Below, piece after piece: positions 9,015 through 16,963 of a stretch of DNA of 64,000 bases (positions are counted from its first letter, which is position 1; each line of letters opens with the position of its first letter). Location: NCBI RefSeq assembly GCF_000017545.1, contig NC_009718.1, positions 1,178,001 through 1,242,000 on the forward strand. Direction: 5' to 3'. A model generated the notes under the pieces. That model worked only from the letters and a program-made list of their open reading frames with translations. It was not told where the DNA came from and did not search any database. A program made the translations under genes and the position numbers. Source of the DNA: Fervidobacterium nodosum Rt17-B1. Lineage in GTDB: Bacteria > Thermotogota > Thermotogae > Thermotogales > Fervidobacteriaceae.

Positions 9015-9761
9015 ATGAAAATTTACCTATCAAAGGAAGAACTTGAACTCGAAAAACAAATGTACGCAGATATAGCTATTAATTCAAAAGTTAGGATTGA
9101 ATACACATACAAAGATGAGAAATACTTGCTCATACCTTATCAAATTGGTGACTTAATTGTTTTACTAGAAGTAAATGATGAAAAAGAGATTGTTGCTCAA
9201 CTTTTGGATAAATTTGTACGTCAGTGGGTTCTTGAAAATTACATTTATCCCGAAGAAATAAAAATCTTGGCGAAACATTTTAAGACAGAATTGAAAAAAT
9301 TTAAAATACTTGTGGTAAAATATAACAGTCCTGAAGAGAAAGAGTTCTCAAGATATTCTCTTTCAAATGTAACATTTGGCGTTGTAAGTCACGATAATTT
9401 AGATATCCATCTGCTCTCTGCAAATACTGAAATCAAAACCAAGTATGGTTACAGCATATCAGATATTGTAGAAACACCAGAAGAAGGTCTAAGACAAGCG
9501 CTACTCATTAACAAATGGTTCGGTGGAGGAAATTATACTGAATTACCAAATATTGCACTAGAAAAACAATTAGAAGAAAAATCTGATTTAGAAAAGTGGT
9601 TAGAACTGCTTAGTTATGTACTATTCAAAGACATCGATGAAAAATACTTTGGGCCAATAATCAACAAACTAAATGAATTTAAGCAGGAAACATACTTTAA
9701 TCCTTCGAAGAATATAGAGAAAATAACGTTGGGTATTTTGGTTAGTAAAATTCGTAAATAA
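9015..9761 (+). CDS. Conserved hypothetical protein, soluble
   Basis: I do not recognise this 248-residue protein. It is charged, has no signal peptide or membrane segment, and is rich in Glu, Lys and Leu. A GGGN motif lies near residue 171 (NKWFGGGNY), and the C-terminus is basic (SKIRK). The ATG at 9015 follows the queH stop by 6 bases with an AGGTGA upstream, so it is co-transcribed with queH and the anti-sigma-like kinase. A cytoplasmic accessory role is the only inference possible. Confidence 0.75.
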   Translation: MKIYLSKEELELEKQMYADIAINSKVRIEYTYKDEKYLLIPYQIGDLIVLLEVNDEKEIVAQLLDKFVRQWVLENYIYPEEIKILAKHFKTELKKFKILVVKYNSPEEKEFSRYSLSNVTFGVVSHDNLDIHLLSANTEIKTKYGYSISDIVETPEEGLRQALLINKWFGGGNYTELPNIALEKQLEEKSDLEKWLELLSYVLFKDIDEKYFGPIINKLNEFKQETYFNPSKNIEKITLGILVSKIRK

Positions 9762-9794
9762 GTTTTCTTTACATTTACGGAGGAGGTCGATTAC

Positions 9795-10220
9795 TTGAAT
9801 CAAACAATTGTTTTTTCGTTTCCTGGGTTGGTTGAAAATATAAAAATAACACGTGCTATTTTACATACATTTCTAACATTTAGAGGTGTCTTTGATAAAG
9901 ACATATTTGATACAGAGTTGGCTATAAACGAAGCTATAGCCAATATTATCCAACATACTTATAAAGGAGAACCAAAGTACATAACAATGACAGTAAATTG
10001 GCTAGAACCAGATACATTAGAAATTTTCTTGAGGGACTTTGGGCCAAAAGTTGATCCTTCCCAAATTAAGTCACGTGACCTTGACGACATAAGACCAGGT
10101 GGATTGGGAGTATATATAATTAAACGTATATTTGATGTCATGGAATTCAAGGACGTCTCTGAAGGCAATCTCCTCTATTTGAGGAAAAAATACCTACTCC
10201 CACCGAAAAAAGAAGATTAG
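9795..10220 (+). CDS. Anti-sigma factor-like serine kinase (RsbW/SpoIIAB HATPase)
   Basis: A 141-residue single-domain GHKL ATPase of the kind that binds sigma factors and phosphorylates anti-sigma-factor antagonists. The N-box is ELAINEAIANIIQHTY near residues 38-53, the G1 box DFGPKVDP near 77-84, and a glycine-rich G2-like loop PGGLGVYIIKRIFD near 97-110. It starts with TTG at 9795 after GGAGGAGG. No cognate sigma factor, STAS antagonist or phosphatase lies nearby, so the partner is unknown. Confidence 0.82.
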   Translation: MNQTIVFSFPGLVENIKITRAILHTFLTFRGVFDKDIFDTELAINEAIANIIQHTYKGEPKYITMTVNWLEPDTLEIFLRDFGPKVDPSQIKSRDLDDIRPGGLGVYIIKRIFDVMEFKDVSEGNLLYLRKKYLLPPKKED

Positions 10221-10259
10221 TAAGGATTAATTTAGAATAAATAACGGAGGAAGATTAGT

Positions 10260-10622
10260 GTGTTGTGGCTTAAAGAATTGTTTAAAAACACATGTTTTCT
10301 ATCTGCGCTATTTGGATTCCTTTCAGCACAATTTTTGAAAGTTATCATATATAAAGACATAAGAGTTTTCGGACGATACGGGGGTATGCCAAGCGCACAT
10401 GTGGCTACAACTTCCGCGTTAGCATGGTCAGTTGGATATACAACAGGCTTTTCTTCTTCACAAACCGCTATTGCCGCTATTTTTCTTTCAATAGTTACAG
10501 CTGATGCCGTTGGCTTAAGAAGAAACGTTGACCCAAACAAAGGTCATACCCTTATGGAAGTTATATACGGTTTCTTCTTGGGATGGGTCGTTGCTTTGAT
10601 AACTGTAAAAGTTATGCGCTGA
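10260..10622 (+). CDS. Divergent PAP2 family (DUF212) membrane protein, short
   Basis: A small integral membrane protein of 120 residues with the DivPAP2 signature: GGMPSAHVAT near 41-50 replaces the usual GGMPSSHSA, and GHTLMEVIYGFFLGW near the end replaces GHTPLEV. These histidines correspond to the PAP2 phosphatase centre. It is shorter than the roughly 150-residue norm, as if a loop between helices were missing. The GTG at 10260 lies 9 bases after GGAGG; TTG at 10263 is an alternative. The substrate is probably a lipid phosphate, but that is inference. Confidence 0.85.
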   Translation: MLWLKELFKNTCFLSALFGFLSAQFLKVIIYKDIRVFGRYGGMPSAHVATTSALAWSVGYTTGFSSSQTAIAAIFLSIVTADAVGLRRNVDPNKGHTLMEVIYGFFLGWVVALITVKVMR

Positions 10623-10655
10623 TAGAAATTATTTTTATATTCCGGGGGTGACTTT

Positions 10656-11372
10656 TTGCTTAATAATGCCAAAAAGCTTAGCAAATTAATCTTAGTTCTG
10701 TCTTTTATTTTAATACTAAGCTCTATAGCGCTTTGTGAAACACCTAAATGGTTTTTGGAAGTGGTTACTAAAAGAAGAGCAAACGTGAAGGAAAAAACAA
10801 CAGAAGAATTCATTAACGATTTATGGAATACTATTTCAGATATAAGTGAAAAATACAACATTGATCCTGTATTTATAAGCACTGTAATAGCCATAGAAAG
10901 TAACTTTACAAATGCTAAAGGTCCCGGTGGGGTACTTGGGATGATGCAGATTTTGCCGTCAACTGCACAAGGTATAGCTAGATTACTTAAACTGGAAGTT
11001 CCAAAAGATGGTTGGAATGCTTTGCTCACTGATTATAAATTGAATATAACTTACGGAACAGCATATTTGTCTTACCTTTATAAAAAAACAGGCTCGCTCT
11101 CAAAAGCCCTTGAAGAATATAACAATGGTAAAAATAAGCAAAAATATGCTGCCACAATAATGCAACAGTACGAATATTATAAAAGTTTACACGAAAAAGA
11201 GCTTAAAGAAAAAGCTCAAATAAACATAAATACATTCATCGAAACTTCGGAAAGTTCATCAACACAACAAGCAACTCAAGAAACACAAGAAACAACTCAA
11301 GAAACTCAAACAACAAATTCAACTATAACTGAAAACTCAACCGATACATCAGCAACAAAAAGTGAAAATTGA
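10656..11372 (+). CDS. Secreted lytic transglycosylase (SLT domain)
   Basis: Peptidoglycan-cleaving enzyme of the lysozyme-like SLT family. A signal peptide occupies residues 1-27 (hydrophobic LILVLSFILILSSIAL). The catalytic Glu lies in VIAIESNF near residue 75, followed by GVLGMMQILPSTAQG, and later NITYGTAYLSYL and EEYNNG complete the fold. The last 40 residues are a low-complexity Gln/Thr/Ser tail of unknown role. It starts with TTG at 10656 after GGGGGTG. It is followed by the ABC ATPase with almost no gap. Confidence 0.9.
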   Translation: MLNNAKKLSKLILVLSFILILSSIALCETPKWFLEVVTKRRANVKEKTTEEFINDLWNTISDISEKYNIDPVFISTVIAIESNFTNAKGPGGVLGMMQILPSTAQGIARLLKLEVPKDGWNALLTDYKLNITYGTAYLSYLYKKTGSLSKALEEYNNGKNKQKYAATIMQQYEYYKSLHEKELKEKAQININTFIETSESSSTQQATQETQETTQETQTTNSTITENSTDTSATKSEN

Positions 11373-11386
11373 AGGGACTGAAAGCA

Positions 11387-12166
11387 ATGTCAAACACGAA
11401 AAAAATTGTAATTTCCTTGGAGAATATATCATTCTCTTACGGTGAAAATTTTGAGTTAAAGGATATTAGCCTATACGTAGAAGAGGGAACGTTCTTCGGT
11501 ATAATAGGTCCAAACGGCTCGGGTAAAACAACACTTTTATCACTAATAATGAAATTTCTAAAACCCGCTTCGGGAAAAATTATGATAAACGGAAATGATA
11601 TTAAGCATATGTCACACAAAAAGATAGCACAAAACATTGCGTACATAGCCCAAGATTTCAACCCATCTTACGATTATACAGTTGAAGAAATAGTGGAAAT
11701 GGGAGGCATAGCTCACTCAAAAAATTTCTTTGATACAGAAGTTGATGAATCGAAACTTATAAATGCTCTTAACACTGTTAATTTAGTAGAGTACAGAAAA
11801 AGACCATTTTCAACACTCAGTGGTGGTCAACAAAGACGCGTCCTTATTGCAAGAGCGATTTACCAAAATACACCAATAATAATCGCAGATGAGTTGATAA
11901 ATCATCTTGACATAGGTCAGTCTGTAAAAGTGATGGATTACTTAAAATCGTTAACAAAAATGGGAAAGACTGTATTAGGAACTTTCCACGATATAACCAT
12001 CGCTGCGAAATACTGTGACATAATAGCACTTATGAAAGATGGCGAAATAACCAAAGTAGGTACACCAAAAGAAATCATAAATAAAGATATTCTCGAAAAA
12101 ATATACGATATAAACTTAAAGATTATACACTCTCCAGATGTAGAATACCCAATTATAGTTATTTGA
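11387..12166 (+). CDS. ABC transporter ATP-binding protein (FecE/BtuD-like), orphan
   Basis: ATPase subunit of a metal-chelate type importer, 259 residues. Walker A GPNGSGKTT is near residue 42, Q-loop YIAQDF near 86, signature LSGGQQRRVLIARA near 140 and the switch His in GTFHDIT near 193. Walker B and D-loop read IIADELINHLD where DEPTNHLD is usual. ATG 11387 was chosen over TTG 11369 because AAGGGA precedes it. No permease or binding protein gene lies beside it, so the partner must be elsewhere. It is the last gene of the train that begins at 3226. Confidence 0.88.
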   Translation: MSNTKKIVISLENISFSYGENFELKDISLYVEEGTFFGIIGPNGSGKTTLLSLIMKFLKPASGKIMINGNDIKHMSHKKIAQNIAYIAQDFNPSYDYTVEEIVEMGGIAHSKNFFDTEVDESKLINALNTVNLVEYRKRPFSTLSGGQQRRVLIARAIYQNTPIIIADELINHLDIGQSVKVMDYLKSLTKMGKTVLGTFHDITIAAKYCDIIALMKDGEITKVGTPKEIINKDILEKIYDINLKIIHSPDVEYPIIVI

Positions 12167-12218
12167 CATCTTGCAACCTTATTATTATAAATGTAACTTA
12201 ATTTACTTACTATTAACG

Positions 12219-12248
12219 TTGACATTGTGTACTTTTTTGTGTTAGGAT
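12219..12248 (+). promoter_or_regulatory. Promoter for the uracil permease gene
   Basis: TTGACA at 12219-12224 is a perfect -35 box. TAGGAT at 12243-12248 is a fair -10 box, with an 18-base spacer. Transcription would start near 12255 and give a leader of about 60 bases before the ATG at 12317. Confidence 0.7.
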
Positions 12249-12276
12249 AGCTTTGTAAGAGAAAAAAAGTCAAATA

Positions 12277-12310
12277 CCTTTAATTTCGCCCAGTGAGGCG
12301 AGAAAGGAGG
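12277..12310 (+). promoter_or_regulatory. PyrR-like RNA hairpin covering the permease ribosome-binding site
   Basis: In the leader, CGCC (12287-12290) pairs with GGCG (12297-12300) around a CAGTGA loop, and CCTTT below pairs with AAAGG of the Shine-Dalgarno. CCCAGTGAGGCGAGAAAGG resembles, from memory, the PyrR-binding loop (CCAGNGAGG then GAGA and AAGG) of pyrimidine leaders. The SD AAAGGAGG lies in the 3' strand, so protein binding could block translation when uridine nucleotides are plentiful. No terminator hairpin is seen, which points to translational control. Confidence 0.5.
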
Positions 12311-12316
12311 AAAAGT

Positions 12317-13564
12317 ATGGAAAAAACAGATATTATTGGCATTTCTCAGGAAAATCCCGCTAAAATCACCGAGTTTACATCAAACTTGCCTACCTCAAAG
12401 AAACTTATTCTATCACTTCAGCATTTCGTAGCCATGTTCGGAGCAACAGTATTAGTACCTCTTCTCACTGGATTAGATCCTCTCGTTGCACTCTTCACGG
12501 CAGGTCTTGGAACGTTACTTTTCCATTTTATCACCGGCGGAATTGTCCCAGTCTTCTTAGGTTCAAGCTTTGCTTTCATTGCCCCAATTATAATGGTTAA
12601 AGAAAAATACGGAGATATCAGATACTCGCTTGGTGGAATAGTAATAGCTGGAACAGTTTATCTAATCTTCTCCTTGATTGTCAAGCTGGTTGGTACGAAT
12701 GTGATTAAGAAACTATTCCCTCCTGTGGTTACCGGTCCGATGATAATGGTGATAGGTTTAGGTCTCTCCCCTGTTGCGGTAAACATGGCATCGTCAAATT
12801 GGCCCATAGCGTTGGTAGTTATAATCACAGTTATAGCCTCTGCAACAATCTTCAAAGGATTTTTCTCACTCATTCCAGTCTTAACAGGTGTCTTCGTCGG
12901 TTACATCACATCGATACTCGCGGGAATAATTGATTACTCTCCTATCGTAAATTCAGCGTGGATTTCAGTTCCAAAGTTCATACTTCCAAAATTCGACTGG
13001 GCTGCGATAAGTTTAATTGCACCGGTGGCGTTTGTCACAGTTATGGAGCATATAGGTGATATAACAACAAACGGTGCAGTTGTTGGAAAGAATTTCTTCG
13101 AAAAGCCCGGTGTTCACAGAACGCTGCTTGGTGACGGATTGGCAACAATGGTGGCAGCTATGATAGGTGGTCCTGCAAATACAACGTACAGTGAAAACAC
13201 AGGAGTACTTGCGATAACTAAAGTATATGATCCGTCTATTCTCAGAGGAGCAGCAATACTGGCTATGTTGGTAGCCTTCTTCTCAAAATTCGGGTCAGTG
13301 TTGCAAACTATTCCAACCGCCGTTATCGGTGGAGTTAGTTTAATCCTCTTTGGTATGATAGCCTCTATCGGTGTTAGAACACTTGTGGAAGCCAAAGTCG
13401 ATTTCTCAAAATCAAGGAACTTAATAATAGCTGCACTTATCTTAACACTCGGTATAGGTGGAGCGAGTATAAAGATAGGTGGTATAGAACTAAAAGGCAT
13501 GGCACTTGCCGCAATCTTTGGTATTATAGCGAATTTAGTGATACCAGAAAGCTTGGAAAAATAA
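12317..13564 (+). CDS. Uracil permease (NCS2 uracil/xanthine family)
   Basis: Membrane proton symporter importing uracil (or xanthine), 415 residues with about 14 membrane spans. Conserved family features include QHFVAMFGATVLVP near residue 32, the central MEHIGDITTNG stretch carrying a substrate-binding Glu near 240, and GGPANTTYSENTG near 280. ATG 12317 was chosen because AAAGGAGG lies 6 bases upstream. An in-frame GTG at 12293 would fall within the leader hairpin. Substrate choice (uracil) is supported by the family and by the PyrR-like leader. purK follows after 34 bases. Confidence 0.9.
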   Translation: MEKTDIIGISQENPAKITEFTSNLPTSKKLILSLQHFVAMFGATVLVPLLTGLDPLVALFTAGLGTLLFHFITGGIVPVFLGSSFAFIAPIIMVKEKYGDIRYSLGGIVIAGTVYLIFSLIVKLVGTNVIKKLFPPVVTGPMIMVIGLGLSPVAVNMASSNWPIALVVIITVIASATIFKGFFSLIPVLTGVFVGYITSILAGIIDYSPIVNSAWISVPKFILPKFDWAAISLIAPVAFVTVMEHIGDITTNGAVVGKNFFEKPGVHRTLLGDGLATMVAAMIGGPANTTYSENTGVLAITKVYDPSILRGAAILAMLVAFFSKFGSVLQTIPTAVIGGVSLILFGMIASIGVRTLVEAKVDFSKSRNLIIAALILTLGIGGASIKIGGIELKGMALAAIFGIIANLVIPESLEK

Positions 13565-13598
13565 CAAAGTGAAACGCATAAAGCCGTGGGGGTTTTTG

Positions 13599-14777
13599 AT
13601 GAATAGCTCAAAGCATCTTTATCCGTTTAAAACCTTAGGTTTTATCGGTGGCGGACAATTGGGGAAGATGATGGCAATCGAAGCTAAACGTATGGGTTTT
13701 CGAGTAATAGCTTTAGACCCGAATCCCAATTGTCCCATCTCAAATCTTTGCGATGAATTGATAGTAGGAAGTCTGTACGATGAAGATTCACTCATGAAGT
13801 TAGTTGAGAAATCGGATGTTGTGACATACGAAATAGAACATACAAATACCAATTTCCTGAAAGAATTGTACGATAAAGGTTACAATATCCAACCATCACC
13901 ATATATCCTTGAGATAATCAACGATAAGCTTATCCAGAAGAAATACCTCATATCAAACGGTTTTCCAACTTCTAAGATATATGAATTAGATTTATCGAAA
14001 TATTCTCAAGCATCAGAAAGAAAACATATCATTGAAGATTACAATATTACTTATCCATTTGTTCAAAAAGCCAGAAGAGGGGGGTACGACGGTAGGGGGG
14101 TTTTTGTTTTAAAAACGCAACAAGATTTAGATAAAATTATCCCCTCAGAGTCGTACATCGAAGAGTATGTTGATATAAAGAAAGAAATTTCCGTTCTTCT
14201 TGCAAGGGATAGAAATGGTAACATAAAGGTTTATGAACCGGTTGAAATGATATTTGCTGAGTTCGGGAATATTCTTGATATGTTGATTAGCCCTGCCAGA
14301 ATAGGCGAAGAGATAAAAGAAAGAGCAAAGGATATTGCTATTAAATTGGTTGAAAAGCTCAATGGTATAGGAGTCTTTGCTATAGAAATGTTTGTAACAT
14401 CTCAAGATGAAGTTTTAATTAACGAAATTGCTCCTCGTGTTCACAATTCCGGTCATCACACTATCGAATCTTGCTTTACAAGCCAATTTGAACAGCATAT
14501 AAGAGCTATCTGCGACTTCCCACTTGGTAGTACTCATCAACACACACCAGCAGTCATGATTAATCTTCTTGGTGAAGACGGATACAACGGCAGACCTGTT
14601 GTTGAGAATCTCGAAGATGTATTCTCAACAGAGGGTGCATATTTTCATTTTTACGGAAAGACAAACACAGCACCACGAAGAAAGATGGGACATATAACTA
14701 TTCTGGATGAAGATATTGAAAGAGCGATACAAAAAGCAATTTATTTAAAATCGAAAGTGAAGATTATAGCGAAATAA
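13599..14777 (+). CDS. purK: 5-(carboxyamino)imidazole ribonucleotide synthase
   Basis: ATP-grasp enzyme that carboxylates AIR to N5-CAIR in purine synthesis. It has 392 residues. The N-terminal GFIGGGQLGKMMA motif is near residue 16, the ATP-grasp lid RRGGYDGRG near 157 and the metal-binding NEIAPRVHNSGHHT near 275. ATG 13599 follows GTGGGGGT, while GTG 13569 upstream has no SD. It heads the purKECSQL block, and purE, the mutase acting on its product, is next. Confidence 0.95.
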   Translation: MNSSKHLYPFKTLGFIGGGQLGKMMAIEAKRMGFRVIALDPNPNCPISNLCDELIVGSLYDEDSLMKLVEKSDVVTYEIEHTNTNFLKELYDKGYNIQPSPYILEIINDKLIQKKYLISNGFPTSKIYELDLSKYSQASERKHIIEDYNITYPFVQKARRGGYDGRGVFVLKTQQDLDKIIPSESYIEEYVDIKKEISVLLARDRNGNIKVYEPVEMIFAEFGNILDMLISPARIGEEIKERAKDIAIKLVEKLNGIGVFAIEMFVTSQDEVLINEIAPRVHNSGHHTIESCFTSQFEQHIRAICDFPLGSTHQHTPAVMINLLGEDGYNGRPVVENLEDVFSTEGAYFHFYGKTNTAPRRKMGHITILDEDIERAIQKAIYLKSKVKIIAK

Positions 14778-14813
14778 ACTAAGTAAATCAAAAACCAGCT
14801 GGGGGCATTGAAA

Positions 14814-15350
14814 ATGGAGAAAATGGAAAAAGTATCTCATCCTTTGGTGGGAATAATAATGGGTAGTGATTCTGATTTGAAAGTGATGAAAGACGCTGCA
14901 AGGGTTTTGGATGATTTTGGCATCCCGTACGAACTTACAATAGTCTCTGCACATAGAACTCCTGAGAGAATGTACAATTACGCAAAAAATGCTGAAGAAA
15001 GAGGCATAGAAGTGATTATCGCAGGAGCTGGTGGTGCTGCACACCTTCCCGGAATGGTCGCCTCCATCTCAACGCTTCCTGTTATAGGTGTTCCAGTGAA
15101 AGGATCGTCTCTTGATGGGCTCGATTCACTTTTGTCGATAGTCCAAATGCCAAAAGGTGTACCCGTGGCAACAGTTGCGATAAACAACGCGCAGAATGCT
15201 GGATTACTCGCTGTGCAGATACTTTCTGTAAAATACAAAGAATTAAGAGATAAACTGAGAGAATACAAAGAAAAATTGCAAACAGAAGTCGAAAGTAAGG
15301 CTAAGAAGCTTGAAGAGATAGGCTATGAGAAATACGGTGAGAATTTATAA
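14814..15350 (+). CDS. purE: N5-carboxyaminoimidazole ribonucleotide mutase (class I)
   Basis: Converts N5-CAIR, made by PurK, to CAIR. It has 178 residues, close to the family norm with a slightly long, Lys/Glu-rich C-terminal tail. Visible motifs are [18 protein letters not shown] with the catalytic His, and [15 protein letters not shown] 14814 follows GGGGGC; an in-frame TTG at 14808 is a weaker alternative. The pairing with purK shows this is the bacterial two-step carboxylation route. Confidence 0.95.
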   Translation: MEKMEKVSHPLVGIIMGSDSDLKVMKDAARVLDDFGIPYELTIVSAHRTPERMYNYAKNAEERGIEVIIAGAGGAAHLPGMVASISTLPVIGVPVKGSSLDGLDSLLSIVQMPKGVPVATVAINNAQNAGLLAVQILSVKYKELRDKLREYKEKLQTEVESKAKKLEEIGYEKYGENL

Positions 15351-15372
15351 TACATTCCAGAGGTGAGAGAAT

Positions 15373-16068
15373 ATGAATATCGTTTCCGAAGGGAAAACAA
15401 AGAAAGTTGAAGACCTCGGTACAGAAGTGATGTTGCATTTTAAAGATGATATAACCGCAGGAGATGGAGCAAAACACGATGTGCTTCAGAATAAAGGTGC
15501 AATCTGTTCTGAAATCACCGCAAGATTGATGAAATATTTGAACGAAAAAGGCATTTACACAATGTATCTTGAATATTTGCCACCAAACAAGATAAGAGCA
15601 AGAAAATTGAAGATGATACCTCTTGAAGTAATCGTCAGATTCAAAAAAGCCGGTTCTTTTGTGAGAAGATACGGTGGAAACGAAGGAGAAGATTTACCAT
15701 CACCACTTGTTGAATTCACTTACAAAAGTGATACGTTGCACGACCCACTTATGTGTGTTGAACACCTCGAAGTACTGGGCATTACAACAAAAGAGATTGC
15801 GCAAAGTATAATTCAACAAGCAAAGGAAGCGGGAAATTATTTAAAAGAATTTTTTGAAAGTCATTCAATCGAACTCTGGGATATGAAATTCGAATTCGGT
15901 CTGGACTTAGATGGAAAGGTCTGCTTGGGTGATGAAATCTCGCCAGATACAATGAGACTAAGAAAATCGGGCGAAATATTCGACAAAGATATATACAGAA
16001 GAGATTTAGGTAATCCATTAGAAAAATACGAGGTGGTGTTGAAATTATGCCAATCTATCGATTTATGA
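15373..16068 (+). CDS. purC: SAICAR synthase
   Basis: Phosphoribosylaminoimidazole-succinocarboxamide synthase, which ligates aspartate to CAIR. It has 231 residues. It begins EGKTKKV, followed by the ATP-binding DDITAGDGAKHD near residue 30. Further on come VRFKKAGSFVRRYGG near 93 and the active-site stretch LGDEISPDTMRL near 183. The ATG at 15373 follows AGAGGTGAG. Its 3' end overlaps purS by 22 bases, consistent with coupled translation. Confidence 0.95.
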   Translation: MNIVSEGKTKKVEDLGTEVMLHFKDDITAGDGAKHDVLQNKGAICSEITARLMKYLNEKGIYTMYLEYLPPNKIRARKLKMIPLEVIVRFKKAGSFVRRYGGNEGEDLPSPLVEFTYKSDTLHDPLMCVEHLEVLGITTKEIAQSIIQQAKEAGNYLKEFFESHSIELWDMKFEFGLDLDGKVCLGDEISPDTMRLRKSGEIFDKDIYRRDLGNPLEKYEVVLKLCQSIDL

Positions 16069-16295
16069 TCGACATCCAGTACAAAAGCCACGTTAGAGAC
16101 CCACGTGGAGAGACTATAAAAAGAGTCTTAAACGAAGAATACGCAATCCCCGTAACAAATCTTCGTCTTGGTAAATCTATACACCTTGAAGTGGAGGCTG
16201 AAACGAAAGAAGATGCACTAAAGCAAGTTGAAAAAGCTTGCGAAAAGTTACTTGTTAACACCGTAACAGAGACTTTTGAGGTGAAAGAAATATGA
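16047..16295 (+). CDS. purS: FGAM synthase subunit PurS
   Basis: Small 82-residue subunit of the three-part formylglycinamidine synthase (PurS, PurQ, PurL), which helps pass ammonia from PurQ to PurL. Typical features are DPRGETIKRVLN near residues 16-27 and a basic, acidic-rich ferredoxin-like fold. It overlaps purC at the front and purQ by 4 bases at the end (ATGA). Confidence 0.93.
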   Translation: MPIYRFMIDIQYKSHVRDPRGETIKRVLNEEYAIPVTNLRLGKSIHLEVEAETKEDALKQVEKACEKLLVNTVTETFEVKEI

Positions 16296-16963
16296 GCATT
16301 CCCATACCAAAAGCACAAGTTGTAGTTTACCCGGGAAGTAACTGTGATAGGGATGCTCTGTGGGCGCTAAAATATGTTGGATTCGATGCCGATTTTGTTG
16401 ATATACACGGAAATATCGACGCAGACCTTGTGATCTTACCTGGAGGATTTTCTTACGGAGACTATTTAAGAGTCGGTGCAGTTGCTGCCAGAGAACCAAT
16501 TGCCTATAAACTTAGAGAGTTTGTGAGCCGTGGGGGGCTTGTTATAGGTATCTGTAACGGTTTTCAGATACTCGTTGAGATGGGGTTGTTACCAGGGGCT
16601 TTGCTCCAAAATTCCTGTGGGCATTTCTTGTGTAATATCGTCGAACTTGAAGTTGTCGATAACACAACACCGTTCACAAGCTATTTCCAACAAGGTGAGG
16701 TAATTAAATTACCAATAGCACACGGATTTGGAAGGTACGTTAAAGTCGATGGCGCACAGACTGTCTTTAGATACACAAAAGATGTCAACGGTTCAGATGA
16801 ATTAATCGCTGGGATAACAAATAGTTCAAAAAATATCTTGGGATTGATGCCACATCCAGAGCGGGCCATCGAAAAAATTCTCGGTTCAGATGATGGCTTA
16901 AGAGTATTTCTGAGTGTGTTCAATTACATAAAAGACCAGAAAAAAGAAGGTGTTGTGATATGA
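16292..16963 (+). CDS. purQ: FGAM synthase subunit PurQ (glutaminase)
   Basis: Class I glutamine amidotransferase that releases ammonia for PurL. It has 223 residues. The oxyanion and nucleophile motifs are LPGGFSYGDYLR near 49 and GICNGFQIL with the catalytic Cys near 87, and the His-Glu pair lies in MPHPERA near 192. It overlaps purS and purL by 4 bases at each end, so the three subunits are translationally coupled. Confidence 0.95.
   Translation: MSIPIPKAQVVVYPGSNCDRDALWALKYVGFDADFVDIHGNIDADLVILPGGFSYGDYLRVGAVAAREPIAYKLREFVSRGGLVIGICNGFQILVEMGLLPGALLQNSCGHFLCNIVELEVVDNTTPFTSYFQQGEVIKLPIAHGFGRYVKVDGAQTVFRYTKDVNGSDELIAGITNSSKNILGLMPHPERAIEKILGSDDGLRVFLSVFNYIKDQKKEGVVI

Noticed and set aside
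10544-11029. 161-codon minus-strand frame opposite DivPAP2 and the lytic transglycosylase
   Set aside because: Both sense genes have clear motifs and Shine-Dalgarno sites; this is a shadow.
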